From positions 1 to 64,000 of the forward strand of contig NZ_WPOO01000003.1 of assembly GCF_009755265.1 (NCBI RefSeq): 64,000 nt of DNA, written 5' to 3'. Shown in pieces: positions 24,067 through 32,124 of the stretch. The stretch's first letter is position 1, and the number at the start of each line of letters is the position of its first letter. The position numbers and the translations under genes are program-made. The DNA comes from Adlercreutzia rubneri. Its GTDB lineage: Bacteria > Actinomycetota > Coriobacteriia > Coriobacteriales > Eggerthellaceae. The notes under the pieces are model-generated. The model saw nothing but the letters and a program-made list of their open reading frames with translations. It did no database searches and had not been told where the DNA came from.

Positions 24067-25017
24067 CTAAAGCTTCAAATTGAGGTCCATGGAAATGAGC
24101 TTGTCCTTCACTTCCTCGATGGACTTCGCACCAAAGTTCCGAATGTTGAGCAGGTCGTTCTCGGAGAACTCGACGAGCTGGCGCACGGAATGGATGCCCG
24201 CGCGCTTCAGGCAGTTGTAGGAGCGGACGGAAAGGTCCAGATCCTCGATCTGCTTGTCAAGCTCGGCGTTGGACTCCTGACCCTCCGGCGCGAAGATGGA
24301 GGGAGCCTCGCCCTCTTCCTCTTCGCCGGTGGAAGCCAAAGCCAAAAACGCGCCCATGTACTGGTTGATGATGTTGGCCGCGCGGCACACTGCCTCAGTG
24401 GGAGCAAGCGAGCCGTCGGTCTCCACCTCGAGAACCAGCTTGTCGTAGTCGGTGCGCTGGCCCACGCGGGTGTCCGTCACGTTCATCGTGCAACGGCGCA
24501 CCGGCGAGAACAGCGAGTCCACATGGATGATGCCGATGGGGTCCTCCGTGCGCTTGTTGCGCTCGGCGGACACGTAGCCGCGGCCGACACCGATGCGGAT
24601 GGTCATGTCCAGCTGGCCGCCATCGGCCACCGTGGCGATGACGTGATCGGGGTTCACCAGGTTGAACTGGCCAGGCACCTCCAGATCGGCGCCGGTCACC
24701 GTGCAGGGGCCCTCGGCGAACACGTGGGCGGTCGCCTCGTCGGCCTCGTCGGACACCTGGGAGAACACCAGGCCCTTCACGTTCAGCACGATGTCGGCGA
24801 TGTCCTCGATGACGCCTTCCGCGGTAGTGAACTCGTGCTGGACGCCCTCGATCTGGATGGCGGTGGCCTTAGCCCCGTCCAGCGAGGAGAGCAGCACGCG
24901 ACGCATGGAGTTGCCCAGCGTGTTGCCATAGCCGCGCTCGAGCGGCTCGACGATGTAGCGGGCAACGGTGTCGTTGACTTCCTCCGTGGTAACGGTAGGC
25001 CTCATGAACTCTGTCAT
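24067..25017 (-). CDS. rpoA: RNA polymerase subunit alpha
   Basis: 316 residues. The N-terminal domain (about 1-230) mediates dimerisation and beta/beta-prime assembly: RYIVEPLERGYGNTLGNSMR, RRVLLSSLDGAKATAI and GVGRGYVSAERNK. The C-terminal domain (about 250-312) binds UP elements and activators: LDLSVRSYNCLKRAGIHSVR and LLNIRNFGAKSIEEVKDKL. The two are joined by a Glu-rich linker. Gene order rpsM-rpsK-rpsD-rpoA-rplQ is the conserved alpha operon. Confidence 0.98.
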   Translation of the reverse strand: MTEFMRPTVTTEEVNDTVARYIVEPLERGYGNTLGNSMRRVLLSSLDGAKATAIQIEGVQHEFTTAEGVIEDIADIVLNVKGLVFSQVSDEADEATAHVFAEGPCTVTGADLEVPGQFNLVNPDHVIATVADGGQLDMTIRIGVGRGYVSAERNKRTEDPIGIIHVDSLFSPVRRCTMNVTDTRVGQRTDYDKLVLEVETDGSLAPTEAVCRAANIINQYMGAFLALASTGEEEEGEAPSIFAPEGQESNAELDKQIEDLDLSVRSYNCLKRAGIHSVRQLVEFSENDLLNIRNFGAKSIEEVKDKLISMDLNLKL

Positions 25018-25046
25018 GTATGGGTAGCCTCCTAAAAAAGTCGCGA

Positions 25047-25643
25047 TTATTTCGAGTACAGTTCGACGATGAGCTGCTCGTTGATGTCCAGATCAATCTG
25101 GTCGCGCGTCGGGAGGGACAGCACGCTGCCCTGCAGCTTCTCGATGTCGATCTCCAGCCATGCCGGGACCTGAACGCGCTCGTTGGAGACCAGAGCGCTC
25201 TTCACCACGAGAAGCTCCTTGGCCTTGGGGGCCACCGAGACGAGCTCGCCGGGACGCACGCGGAAGGACGGGATGTCTACGCGGCGGCCGTTCACGCAGA
25301 TGTGGCCGTGGGTCACCATCTGGCGGGCTTCCTTGCGGGTGCGGGCGAAGCCCAGACGGAAGACCACGTTGTCGAGACGGGTCTCCAGGATGGTCATCAG
25401 GTTCTCACCGGTCTGACCCTCCATGGACTTGGCGCGCTTGAAGTACCCACGGAACTGCTTCTCGAGCACGCCGTAGATGAACTTGGCCTTCTGCTTCTCG
25501 CGCAGCTGCATAGCGTACTCGCTCTCCTTGCGGCGACGCTTGGGCTGGCGGATGGATTCCTTCTTGCTGGAGTAACCGAGCACCACAGGATCGATGCCCA
25601 GCTGACGGCAGCGCTTGAGAACCGGAGTTCTGTTGATTGCCAT
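25047..25643 (-). CDS. rpsD: 30S ribosomal protein S4
   Basis: 198 residues, normal length. The S4 RNA-binding domain is at about 88-150 (LETRLDNVVFRLGFARTRKE, HGHICVNGRRVDIPSFRV). The N-terminal region binds 16S rRNA early in assembly and the protein acts at the mRNA entry side. In other bacteria S4 represses its own operon; I cannot see a pseudoknot target here. The zinc-binding Cys of some S4 proteins is absent, so this is a C-minus form. Confidence 0.97.
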   Translation of the reverse strand: MAINRTPVLKRCRQLGIDPVVLGYSSKKESIRQPKRRRKESEYAMQLREKQKAKFIYGVLEKQFRGYFKRAKSMEGQTGENLMTILETRLDNVVFRLGFARTRKEARQMVTHGHICVNGRRVDIPSFRVRPGELVSVAPKAKELLVVKSALVSNERVQVPAWLEIDIEKLQGSVLSLPTRDQIDLDINEQLIVELYSK

Positions 25644-25661
25644 AATGTACGATCCTTTCAG

Positions 25662-26060
25662 TTACACGCGGCGACGCTTCTTGGGGCGGCAGCCGTTGTG
25701 CGGGATGGGGGTGCAGTCCTGGATGCTGGCCACTTCGAGGCCGGCAGCCTGCAGGGAGCGGATGGCGGTCTCGCGACCGGAACCCGGGCCCTTCACGTAG
25801 ACGGCAACCTTCTTCAGCCCGTGCTCCATGGCCGTCTTCGCGGCGGCCTCGGCGGCCATCTGCGCGGCGAACGGCGTGGACTTGCGCGAGCCCTTGAAGC
25901 CCACGGTGCCCGCGGACTGCCAGGAGATCACGTTGCCCTGGGGATCGGTGATGGAGACAATGGTGTTGTTGAACGTAGACTTGATGTGAGCGGCGCCCAC
26001 GGCAATGTTCTTACGCTCAGAGCGCTTGATGCGCGTAGTACGTACTTGCTTCTTAGCCAC
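25662..26060 (-). CDS. rpsK: 30S ribosomal protein S11
   Basis: 132 residues. Conserved blocks are AHIKSTFNNTIVSITDPQGN, SAGTVGFKGSRKSTPFAAQ, and the C-terminal DCTPIPHNGCRPKKRRRV, the canonical S11 ending that contacts 16S rRNA at the platform. Lies between rpsM and rpsD. Confidence 0.98.
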   Translation of the reverse strand: MAKKQVRTTRIKRSERKNIAVGAAHIKSTFNNTIVSITDPQGNVISWQSAGTVGFKGSRKSTPFAAQMAAEAAAKTAMEHGLKKVAVYVKGPGSGRETAIRSLQAAGLEVASIQDCTPIPHNGCRPKKRRRV

Positions 26061-26075
26061 GGTTTGCTTACCTCA

Positions 26076-26444
26076 CTACTTCTTCTTGCCGCCGATTTGC
26101 TTGCGCGGACCCTTGCGGGTACGGGCATTCGTGTGCGTGCGCTGGCCGCGAACGGGCAGGCCGCGACGATGACGCAGACCGCGATAGCAGCCGATCTCCA
26201 TCAGGCGCTTCACGTTCTGAGAAACCTCGCGATGCAGGTCGCCTTCGACCTTGAGGTTCTGCTGGATGTAATCGCGCAGCTTCGCGAGGTCTTCCTCGGA
26301 AAGGTCCTTCACGCGAATGTCGGGATCGACGCCGGTAGCGGCGATGATCTCTTTGGCCGTAGTGAGGCCAATGCCGTAAATGTAGGTCAAGGCGATCTCA
26401 ATGCGCTTATTGCGGGGAAGATCGACACCAACGAGACGTGCCAT
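26076..26444 (-). CDS. rpsM: 30S ribosomal protein S13
   Basis: 122 residues. MARLVGVDLPRNKRIEIALT and YIYGIGLTTAKEII form the N-terminal helix-turn-helix, GCYRGLRHRRGLPVRGQRT the rRNA-binding block, and TRKGPRKQIGGKKK the basic tail reaching the A and P sites. The first gene after rpmJ, it heads the conserved rpsM-rpsK-rpsD-rpoA block. Confidence 0.98.
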   Translation of the reverse strand: MARLVGVDLPRNKRIEIALTYIYGIGLTTAKEIIAATGVDPDIRVKDLSEEDLAKLRDYIQQNLKVEGDLHREVSQNVKRLMEIGCYRGLRHRRGLPVRGQRTHTNARTRKGPRKQIGGKKK

Positions 26445-26466
26445 GTTGTTCTAAAGTCCTTTCTTC

Positions 26467-26580
26467 CTAGCCCTGACGCTGCTTATGGCGCGGATTCTCG
26501 CAGATGACGAGAATCTTGCCATGGCGTCGGATGATCTTGCACTTGTCGCACATCTTCTTGACCGAGGGACGTACCTTCAT
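26467..26580 (-). CDS. rpmJ: 50S ribosomal protein L36
   Basis: 37 residues: MKVRPSVKKMCDKCKIIRRH then GKILVICENPRHKQRQG. Cys11, Cys14 and Cys27 with the following His33 form the zinc knuckle of the zinc-binding type. Located between infA and rpsM, as in most bacteria. A small but unmistakable gene, with AAAGG upstream of its ATG. Confidence 0.96.
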   Translation of the reverse strand: MKVRPSVKKMCDKCKIIRRHGKILVICENPRHKQRQG

Positions 26581-26715
26581 GTCGTTTCCTTTCGGTATGC
26601 GGATCGTTCTATACGTGCACGCCCAGCCGCTGGCGAGTGTTTTCTCAGCTGTGACCGCGCGCGAAGGATCCGGGTCTTCACGCGGGGGCTACCCTATGCG
26701 GGCCTTGAGGGGGAA

Positions 26716-26934
26716 TTACTTGAAGCGGTAGGTGATGCGGCCGCGGTTCAAGTCGTACACCGACAGCTCCACGGTCACGCGGTCGCCGGGCAGGATCTTG
26801 ATGTAGTGCATGCGCATCTTGCCGGAAATGTGGGCGAGGATGGTGTGCCCATTCTCGAGTTCCACCTTGAACATCGCGTTGGGCAAAGCTTCGAGCACCG
26901 TGCCCTCGAGTTCGATTACATCTTCCTTAGCCAA
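26716..26934 (-). CDS. infA: translation initiation factor IF-1
   Basis: 72 residues, the usual IF-1 length, one S1-like OB fold: AKEDVIELEGTVLEALPNAM, ENGHTILAHISGKMRMHYIK, ILPGDRVTVELSVYDLNRGR, ITYRFK. It occupies the ribosomal A site during initiation. The start is a TTG at 26934 with GGAGGAG 8 nt upstream; this gives exactly the family N-terminus, while upstream in-frame codons add a hydrophobic non-family leader. It is first in the operon here; secY, adk and map, often just upstream, are absent, replaced by a promoter region and an MFS gene. Confidence 0.96.
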   Translation of the reverse strand: MAKEDVIELEGTVLEALPNAMFKVELENGHTILAHISGKMRMHYIKILPGDRVTVELSVYDLNRGRITYRFK

Positions 26935-27298
26935 AAGTTGCTCCTCCAAAACGGACTGATAAAGCAGCAACGCAAGATAGTACCAAAAAGGCAAGAGGAT
27001 TTGAAGAAAAAATCGCACAAGGGCGTAAAAAACCAAAAAGCGGATTTGGCTTTGAAAATGACCTGCTTGTCAGGCCTGCGGTCGAGCCGCGCAGCTCTCG
27101 TTCGCGAAACGGAGCCGCCAGGTATTGTTCGCGCTGCCTCGCGCGGCCGCCTTGTCGGCAATTGGGTATGCTAGCACAGGTGCGCCCCTCGATGCAAGCG
27201 GGAGGCGCACCTTGGCAGATAAAACAAGGGGGCGGCGCGCCCAGATGAGACAACAGGGAACCCAGGCGCGCACCCCTACACGAAAAGATGGTCGACGG
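26935..27298. other. promoter region upstream of infA
   Basis: 364 bp with no gene; AT-rich near infA. Besides the promoter at 26977-27005 it holds a second candidate (TTGCAT, 18-bp spacer, TAGCAT on the minus strand near 27166-27195), overlapping a hairpin GTGCGCC...GGCGCAC. Two promoters would fit a strongly expressed ribosomal operon. Confidence 0.5.
26977..27005 (-). promoter_or_regulatory. promoter of the infA operon
   Basis: Minus strand TTCAAA (27000-27005), 17-bp spacer, TACTAT (26977-26982), about 43 nt before the IF-1 start. Confidence 0.55.
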
Positions 27299-28579
27299 CT
27301 ACTCGCTCAACCAGCGCAGGGTGCGGCTGCTTTTCTTCGCGAGGATGACCAGGGCGATGATGACGATATCGACGATGAAGCCGAACACGAACACATTCTG
27401 GAACACGCCGGTGGCCTCGTAGATGGACATCATCAGCGGAATGCCCAGGCTAGCAACCAGGTAGCCGCAGCTGGTGATGCGCGAGAAGATCTTCTCGAAG
27501 TCCCTCATGCCGAAGATGGAGAGCGCGAAGGTGGAATAGCCCACGCCGGTGATGGCGTACATGGCGTCGTTCAAACCAGCGCCTACGCACGAGCCTACCA
27601 CCGACTCGCTGCTGAAGTACAGCACCACGAATGACACCATGGTGATGCCCGTCCACAGCACCATGGCGCGCGTCGAGCCGAATTTATCGCTGGTGGCACC
27701 CGCCAGGGGGTTGAAGACAATGTCGCAGAGGCTCGCCGAGGACACCATCAGTCCGCCCACCACCGCGCCAAGTCCCACCACTTCGGCGTAGGTTGGAAAA
27801 ATGGCGTTCATACAGGCCGTCCCTTGGCACAGCATCACCACGCCCACGCAGAGGAGGAACGGCACGCTGCGGAACGCTGCGGCTGCCGGCACGCCGGGCG
27901 CGGTGCTGGGAGCCAGGGTTTTAGCGCGCCCAGCCGCTTCCTCGTACCCGTAAGGCAGAAGCCCCTTATCTTCAGGGCGATAGCGGATAACGAAGACGAT
28001 GGCAGGCAGCGCCAGGCATGCGGATGCCGCGGCGAGCACGAAATATGAGGAGCGCCAGCCAATGGCCTCGATAATGGTGGCGAACAAAGGGCTTGCCACG
28101 GCGCAGTACAGCGCCTGGATGGCCCACACCACGCCGATGGCGAAGCCGGTCTTCTTCGCGAACCAATTACCCATGGTGGGCGTGACGGTAACGGTGCTGG
28201 TGGCCGCCAGCCCGAGACCGACGAACACACCGGAGACATACCACATCCAGGGCTCATCGTAGAAGGCCATGGCCACAGTGGCCAGCACCTCCATGGCCAC
28301 GGCCGCGATCAGGATGACCGGCAGTTTCACGCGCGTGAGCAAATTGCCCACCAGGGGCATGGCCAGGCCCATGCACACCATTTCTATGGTGGTATAGAGC
28401 GTCAGGGTAGAGAGTTCGCAGCCGATGTCCGTGCTGACAGGATAGAACCACTGCGCGCCCACCACCGAGAACGAGCCGATGGTGCCGCTCATCATCAGAC
28501 CATAGGCAATCATCACAAGCCATGCATAGTGGGGCTTATTCCCCTGTTCAACGGTTTTCGCAGATGTCATTGCATCCAA
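27299..28579 (-). CDS. MFS transporter, OFA-like, first of two
   Basis: 426 residues, twelve membrane helices. It opens YAWLVMIAYGLMMSGTIGSF and contains the family loop GNWFAKKTGFAIGVVWAIQA and YRPEDKGLLPYGYEE, all shared in near-identical order with the carrier at 29636-30934, so the two are paralogues. The oxalate/formate antiporter-like branch carries organic acids or related solutes. Substrate unknown. It follows the alpha/beta hydrolase gene on the same strand after about 40 nt and forms the end of the leftward cluster that starts with the agmatine deiminase family gene. Confidence 0.88.
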   Translation of the reverse strand: MDAMTSAKTVEQGNKPHYAWLVMIAYGLMMSGTIGSFSVVGAQWFYPVSTDIGCELSTLTLYTTIEMVCMGLAMPLVGNLLTRVKLPVILIAAVAMEVLATVAMAFYDEPWMWYVSGVFVGLGLAATSTVTVTPTMGNWFAKKTGFAIGVVWAIQALYCAVASPLFATIIEAIGWRSSYFVLAAASACLALPAIVFVIRYRPEDKGLLPYGYEEAAGRAKTLAPSTAPGVPAAAAFRSVPFLLCVGVVMLCQGTACMNAIFPTYAEVVGLGAVVGGLMVSSASLCDIVFNPLAGATSDKFGSTRAMVLWTGITMVSFVVLYFSSESVVGSCVGAGLNDAMYAITGVGYSTFALSIFGMRDFEKIFSRITSCGYLVASLGIPLMMSIYEATGVFQNVFVFGFIVDIVIIALVILAKKSSRTLRWLSE

Positions 28580-28621
28580 CTCCGTTTCTAAGCTCGAAGA
28601 TTCGTTTCCAAAGTCGATCTC

Positions 28622-29554
28622 TCACAGCTGCGAGATTACATAGGACCGGTACTCGAAGGCCTTGTCGGCAATGGGCAGCGGGAACGTGTCGAAGGTGTGC
28701 GTGAGGCCCGTGAGCACATGGAGCTCGGCGGGAACGTGAGCCGCCATCAGGCGCTTCGCGTACTCGATGGTTTCGTCGCGGAACAGGTCGAGCTCGCCCA
28801 CCTCCAGGAAAGCCGGCGCCAGGCCCTCGAAGCTCTCGTTGCGCGCCGGGGCCTCGCAGGGCAGCACTTCATCGGTTCCCCGGCGCTCGCCCAGCACGGC
28901 CTCCCAGGCCATCTTGTTGTTCTCCGCGAACCACACGTGTGCAAGGCCGTCGAGCTCATCGTCGCAGGCCACGGTTCGGTCGTCCAGCATGGGGTAGATG
29001 AGAATCTGCTTGGCCAGCGGCACGCCTCTGTCGCGCGCGAGGATAGCGGCCCCCGCCGCAATGCCCGCGCCGCCGCTGTCGCCCATGATGGCAACGCGGT
29101 GCGCATCGATGCCCAGCTCGTCCGCATGGCCGATGAGCCACAGGTACCCGTCGAGGGCATCCTCGGCCTGGGGGCGCGGATGCTCGGGCGCCAGGCGGTA
29201 GCCGATGGACAGAAACGGCACGCCGCTTAGGGCCACATAGCGCGAGATATCCGCGTCCATCTCGTCGATGCCCATGAGGATCATGCCGCCCCCGTGGACG
29301 TACATCACCGCCGAGCGCGCATCCGACCCCTCCTTCCGGTACCAGCGGGCCCGCATGGGATAGCCGTCGGCCGTCTCAATCTCCACATCACGCGCCACGA
29401 CCCCCTCCGCCAGCGGCAAGTCCCGCATCTCGGCGTAGAGGGGGTCGGCGAACGCGCGCATTTCCTCAAGGGTTCCCACGAACTTCTCCGCAGGCGGGAA
29501 GCCCGCGGAGTCGTCTACGAGCTCCTGGAGCTCGGGATGGTAGCGATAGGTCAT
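28622..29554 (-). CDS. alpha/beta hydrolase, HSL/esterase family
   Basis: 310 residues. Oxyanion-hole motif VMYVHGGGMILMG (HGGG), nucleophile elbow IMGDSGGAGIAAG with the catalytic Ser, acid DLFRDE and catalytic His in GLTHTFDTF give a complete hormone-sensitive-lipase-type triad. No signal peptide, so cytoplasmic. It hydrolyses a carboxylic ester or amide of unknown structure. Start is ATG 29554 or an in-frame ATG at 29563; AAAGGAGAGG lies close to both. It is flanked by two paralogous carriers, suggesting it processes a transported compound. Confidence 0.88.
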   Translation of the reverse strand: MTYRYHPELQELVDDSAGFPPAEKFVGTLEEMRAFADPLYAEMRDLPLAEGVVARDVEIETADGYPMRARWYRKEGSDARSAVMYVHGGGMILMGIDEMDADISRYVALSGVPFLSIGYRLAPEHPRPQAEDALDGYLWLIGHADELGIDAHRVAIMGDSGGAGIAAGAAILARDRGVPLAKQILIYPMLDDRTVACDDELDGLAHVWFAENNKMAWEAVLGERRGTDEVLPCEAPARNESFEGLAPAFLEVGELDLFRDETIEYAKRLMAAHVPAELHVLTGLTHTFDTFPLPIADKAFEYRSYVISQL

Positions 29555-29595
29555 TCCCCTCATCCTCTCCTTTTCTCGAGAATCGGAAAACGCGA

Positions 29596-29630
29596 AAAGC
29601 CACCTGCCCGGCACAAGGGCAGGTGGCTTT
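29596..29630 (-). terminator. terminator after the second MFS gene
   Basis: Perfect 14-bp stem, AAAGCCACCTGCCC (29596-29609) with GGGCAGGTGGCTTT (29617-29630), giving a U-run on the minus strand. It separates the carbamoyltransferase/MFS transcript from the hydrolase gene, or attenuates it. Confidence 0.85.
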
Positions 29631-29635
29631 GGGGC

Positions 29636-30934
29636 TTACTCCTGCGGGGCGGCCTCGGCGGCAACCTCGACGGTTTCCTGGGGCAGCTTCGCGGACTGCT
29701 TCTCGCCCACCAGCAGGCATACGATGATGATGGCGCAGACGATGAACCCGAAGACGAACACGTTCTCGAAGGCACCGGTAACCTCGTAGATCTTCATCAT
29801 GATGGGCACGCCCAGGCTGGCAACAAGATAGCCGAACATCATGACCGTGGAGAAGATGCGCTCATAGTCCTTCTTGCCGAACCAGGCCATGGTGAAGGTG
29901 GCTAGGCCCACGCCGCAGAGCGCGTACATGACATCGTTGATGCCCGCGCCCACGATGGCCAGAATGGGGCTGTTCACGCTGAAGTACAGGATGACGAACG
30001 ACACCATGGTGACCACGGTCCAGCCGATGAACGACTTGGTGGGGCCGAACTTGTCGGCCGTGGTGCCCAGGATGGGATTGAGAGCGATATCGGCAAGGCT
30101 TGCCGCCGTCACCATGAAGCCGCCCACAATGGCGCCAAGGCCAACTACCTCGGCATAGGTGGGGAACACCACGTTCATGTTCGAGATGGTCATGGACATC
30201 ATGACCACGAGGACGGCCATCACGAAGGGCACCGAGCGCAGGGCCAGTTTGTAGGGCACGCCGGTCTCGGCGACCGCGCCACCCTCTTCCTCAACGGCGT
30301 TCGGGTCGTAGCCGTAGGGCAGCATGCCCTTGTCCTCGGGACGATAGCGAATGACGAAGATGGTGAAGGGCAGGGCCATGACCGCGGCGATGATGGCCAG
30401 CACCACGTAGCTCATGCGCCAACCGAGCATCTCGATCATGTTGCTGAAAATGGGGCTCGCCACCGCCACAAAGATACTCTGGATGGTGAAGATCATGCCA
30501 ATGGCGAAACCGGTCTTCTTGTGGAACCAGTTGCCCAGGGTGGGCGCAGCGGTCACGGTGCTGGTGGCCGACAGGCCGAAGCCGATGGGCACAGCCGCCA
30601 CAAACCACATCCACATCTCGGTGAACATGGACATGCAGGCGAAGGGAACGAGCTCCAGCAGCACGGCCACGGTCATGAGCACCGACAGCTTGATTTTGCC
30701 CGATGCCATGATCTTGCCGCAGATGGGCATGCCCAGCGCCATGAACACCATGGACAGCGTCACGTACAGGGTGAACGATGACAGATCGAAGCCCAGCTCC
30801 TCGCACACCGGATAGTAGAACAGGCCGCCCATGACGGTGATGGCGCCGATAGTGGCGCACATGACCATGCCAAAGCCGACCATGACGAGCCAGGCGTAGC
30901 CGCTTCCGCTTTTCTTTGCTACTTCAGTAGACAT
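29636..30934 (-). CDS. MFS transporter, OFA-like, second of two
   Basis: 432 residues, twelve helices: GYAWLVMVGFGMVMCATIGA at the N-terminus, GNWFHKKTGFAIGMIFTIQS and YRPEDKGMLPYGYDP in the middle. Close paralogue of the product of 27299-28579. It starts about 60 nt after the carbamoyltransferase stop with GGAGAAAGC upstream, so it is very likely in that operon and probably brings in the deimination substrate or exchanges it for a product, as ArcD or AguD antiporters do; those are a different family, so this is only an analogy. Confidence 0.88.
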   Translation of the reverse strand: MSTEVAKKSGSGYAWLVMVGFGMVMCATIGAITVMGGLFYYPVCEELGFDLSSFTLYVTLSMVFMALGMPICGKIMASGKIKLSVLMTVAVLLELVPFACMSMFTEMWMWFVAAVPIGFGLSATSTVTAAPTLGNWFHKKTGFAIGMIFTIQSIFVAVASPIFSNMIEMLGWRMSYVVLAIIAAVMALPFTIFVIRYRPEDKGMLPYGYDPNAVEEEGGAVAETGVPYKLALRSVPFVMAVLVVMMSMTISNMNVVFPTYAEVVGLGAIVGGFMVTAASLADIALNPILGTTADKFGPTKSFIGWTVVTMVSFVILYFSVNSPILAIVGAGINDVMYALCGVGLATFTMAWFGKKDYERIFSTVMMFGYLVASLGVPIMMKIYEVTGAFENVFVFGFIVCAIIIVCLLVGEKQSAKLPQETVEVAAEAAPQE

Positions 30935-30996
30935 GCTTTCTCCTTACGGGAACGGCGGGCAGCCGCGCGGGCCGCCCGCCCGTGGTGAGTCGACGA

Positions 30997-32079
30997 CTAG
31001 ATGCCCAGAACAGCGGCCAGGCAGGCCTTGATGGTGGGCTGGCGGTTGCCGGCCTCGCGGAAGATCTCGCTGGCGTGCTTCTCGAAGCACTCGTCGGAGA
31101 TGCAGATGCCCTCGGTGAGGATGCGGCGGTCGCGCTCGTTCTTGGCCTCGGCCAGGAACTTCTGCATCAGCTTCATGTCGGCGTTGTGGTAGGCCGGCAG
31201 CATATGCATGACCAGGCAGTCGGGGTTCTTCACGTAATCTTCCATCAGGTCGCTCGTCACGCGGTAGGGCTCCATGATATCGGAGTGGCGCAGCCACGCG
31301 TCGTAAGAGTACTCCAAGCTCGTCCAGTCGCCGGTGGCGGCCAGGTCCTCGTCGTGCACGTCGGGGTTCTGGTAGATCCAGCACTCGGTGGTCACCACGT
31401 CCATGCCCTTCAGCTTCTCCTTGTCGGAGGTGAGCACGATCTCGTTGTTCGGTGCCCACTTGTTGAACAGGTCCTCGATGTTCTCCTTGAAGGAGTCGCA
31501 CAGCTGGTAGCGCTCGTCGTCGGGGCCCACGGCGTAGAAGTCCATGCCCAGAAGCGCGCACAGGCGGCCGTACCACATGGCGGTGGTGGCGCAGTTGCCC
31601 ACGAAGGCCAGCTTGCGGCCCTTCAGGTTGCCCAAAAGCTCCTGCATGGTGAGGGCGTCGGCCAGCATCTGGGTGGGATGGTCGCCCTCGCAGCAGGCGT
31701 TGATGACTGGAATGGTGGCGATGTCGGCCACCTCGCGCACGTAGGCCTCCTCGCGCTGGGCGCGCAGCACGATGGCGTCGTACATCTCGCTGAACACGCG
31801 GATGGAGTCCTTCACCGTCTCCTTGTTGCCGAAGTGCGAGTTGGACAGGTAGGTGAAGCCCAGGCCCAGGTCATGGCAGGAGGTCTCGAAGGCGCAGCGG
31901 GTGCGGGTCGACTCCCACTCGAAGTGGGCCACCACGTTCTTGTTGTGGAAGCGGGCGTGATCGACGCCGGTCATCTTCTCGGCCTTCAGCATCTTGGACA
32001 GATCCAGCAGGTACTGGAACTGGTCGGGGGTCATGTCGCCGATGTTGATGATGTCCTTTCCTACGAAGTTGTTAAGCAT
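30997..32079 (-). CDS. atypical carbamoyltransferase (ornithine/putrescine type)
   Basis: 360 residues. The carbamoyl phosphate site is intact: ESTRTRCAFET (about 55-65) and GDHPTQMLAD. NKETVKDSIRVFSEMYDAIV and the final GNRQPTIKACLAAVLG match ornithine carbamoyltransferase. Two substrate-side signatures are altered. The ornithine-type HCLP, whose Cys contacts the amino acid, reads HMLP (VMHMLPAYHN), and the SMG loop is replaced by TTECWIYQNPD. The putrescine enzyme's YGLY is also absent. So I call only the class. Running towards carbamoyl phosphate it would take the carbamoylated product of the deiminase encoded just upstream. Ribosome site GAGGAAAGGA. Confidence 0.82.
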   Translation of the reverse strand: MLNNFVGKDIINIGDMTPDQFQYLLDLSKMLKAEKMTGVDHARFHNKNVVAHFEWESTRTRCAFETSCHDLGLGFTYLSNSHFGNKETVKDSIRVFSEMYDAIVLRAQREEAYVREVADIATIPVINACCEGDHPTQMLADALTMQELLGNLKGRKLAFVGNCATTAMWYGRLCALLGMDFYAVGPDDERYQLCDSFKENIEDLFNKWAPNNEIVLTSDKEKLKGMDVVTTECWIYQNPDVHDEDLAATGDWTSLEYSYDAWLRHSDIMEPYRVTSDLMEDYVKNPDCLVMHMLPAYHNADMKLMQKFLAEAKNERDRRILTEGICISDECFEKHASEIFREAGNRQPTIKACLAAVLGI

Positions 32080-32124
32080 GGGTGAGATTCCTTTCCTCTT
32101 GTTTTCTTCCCTTGCGAACTCACG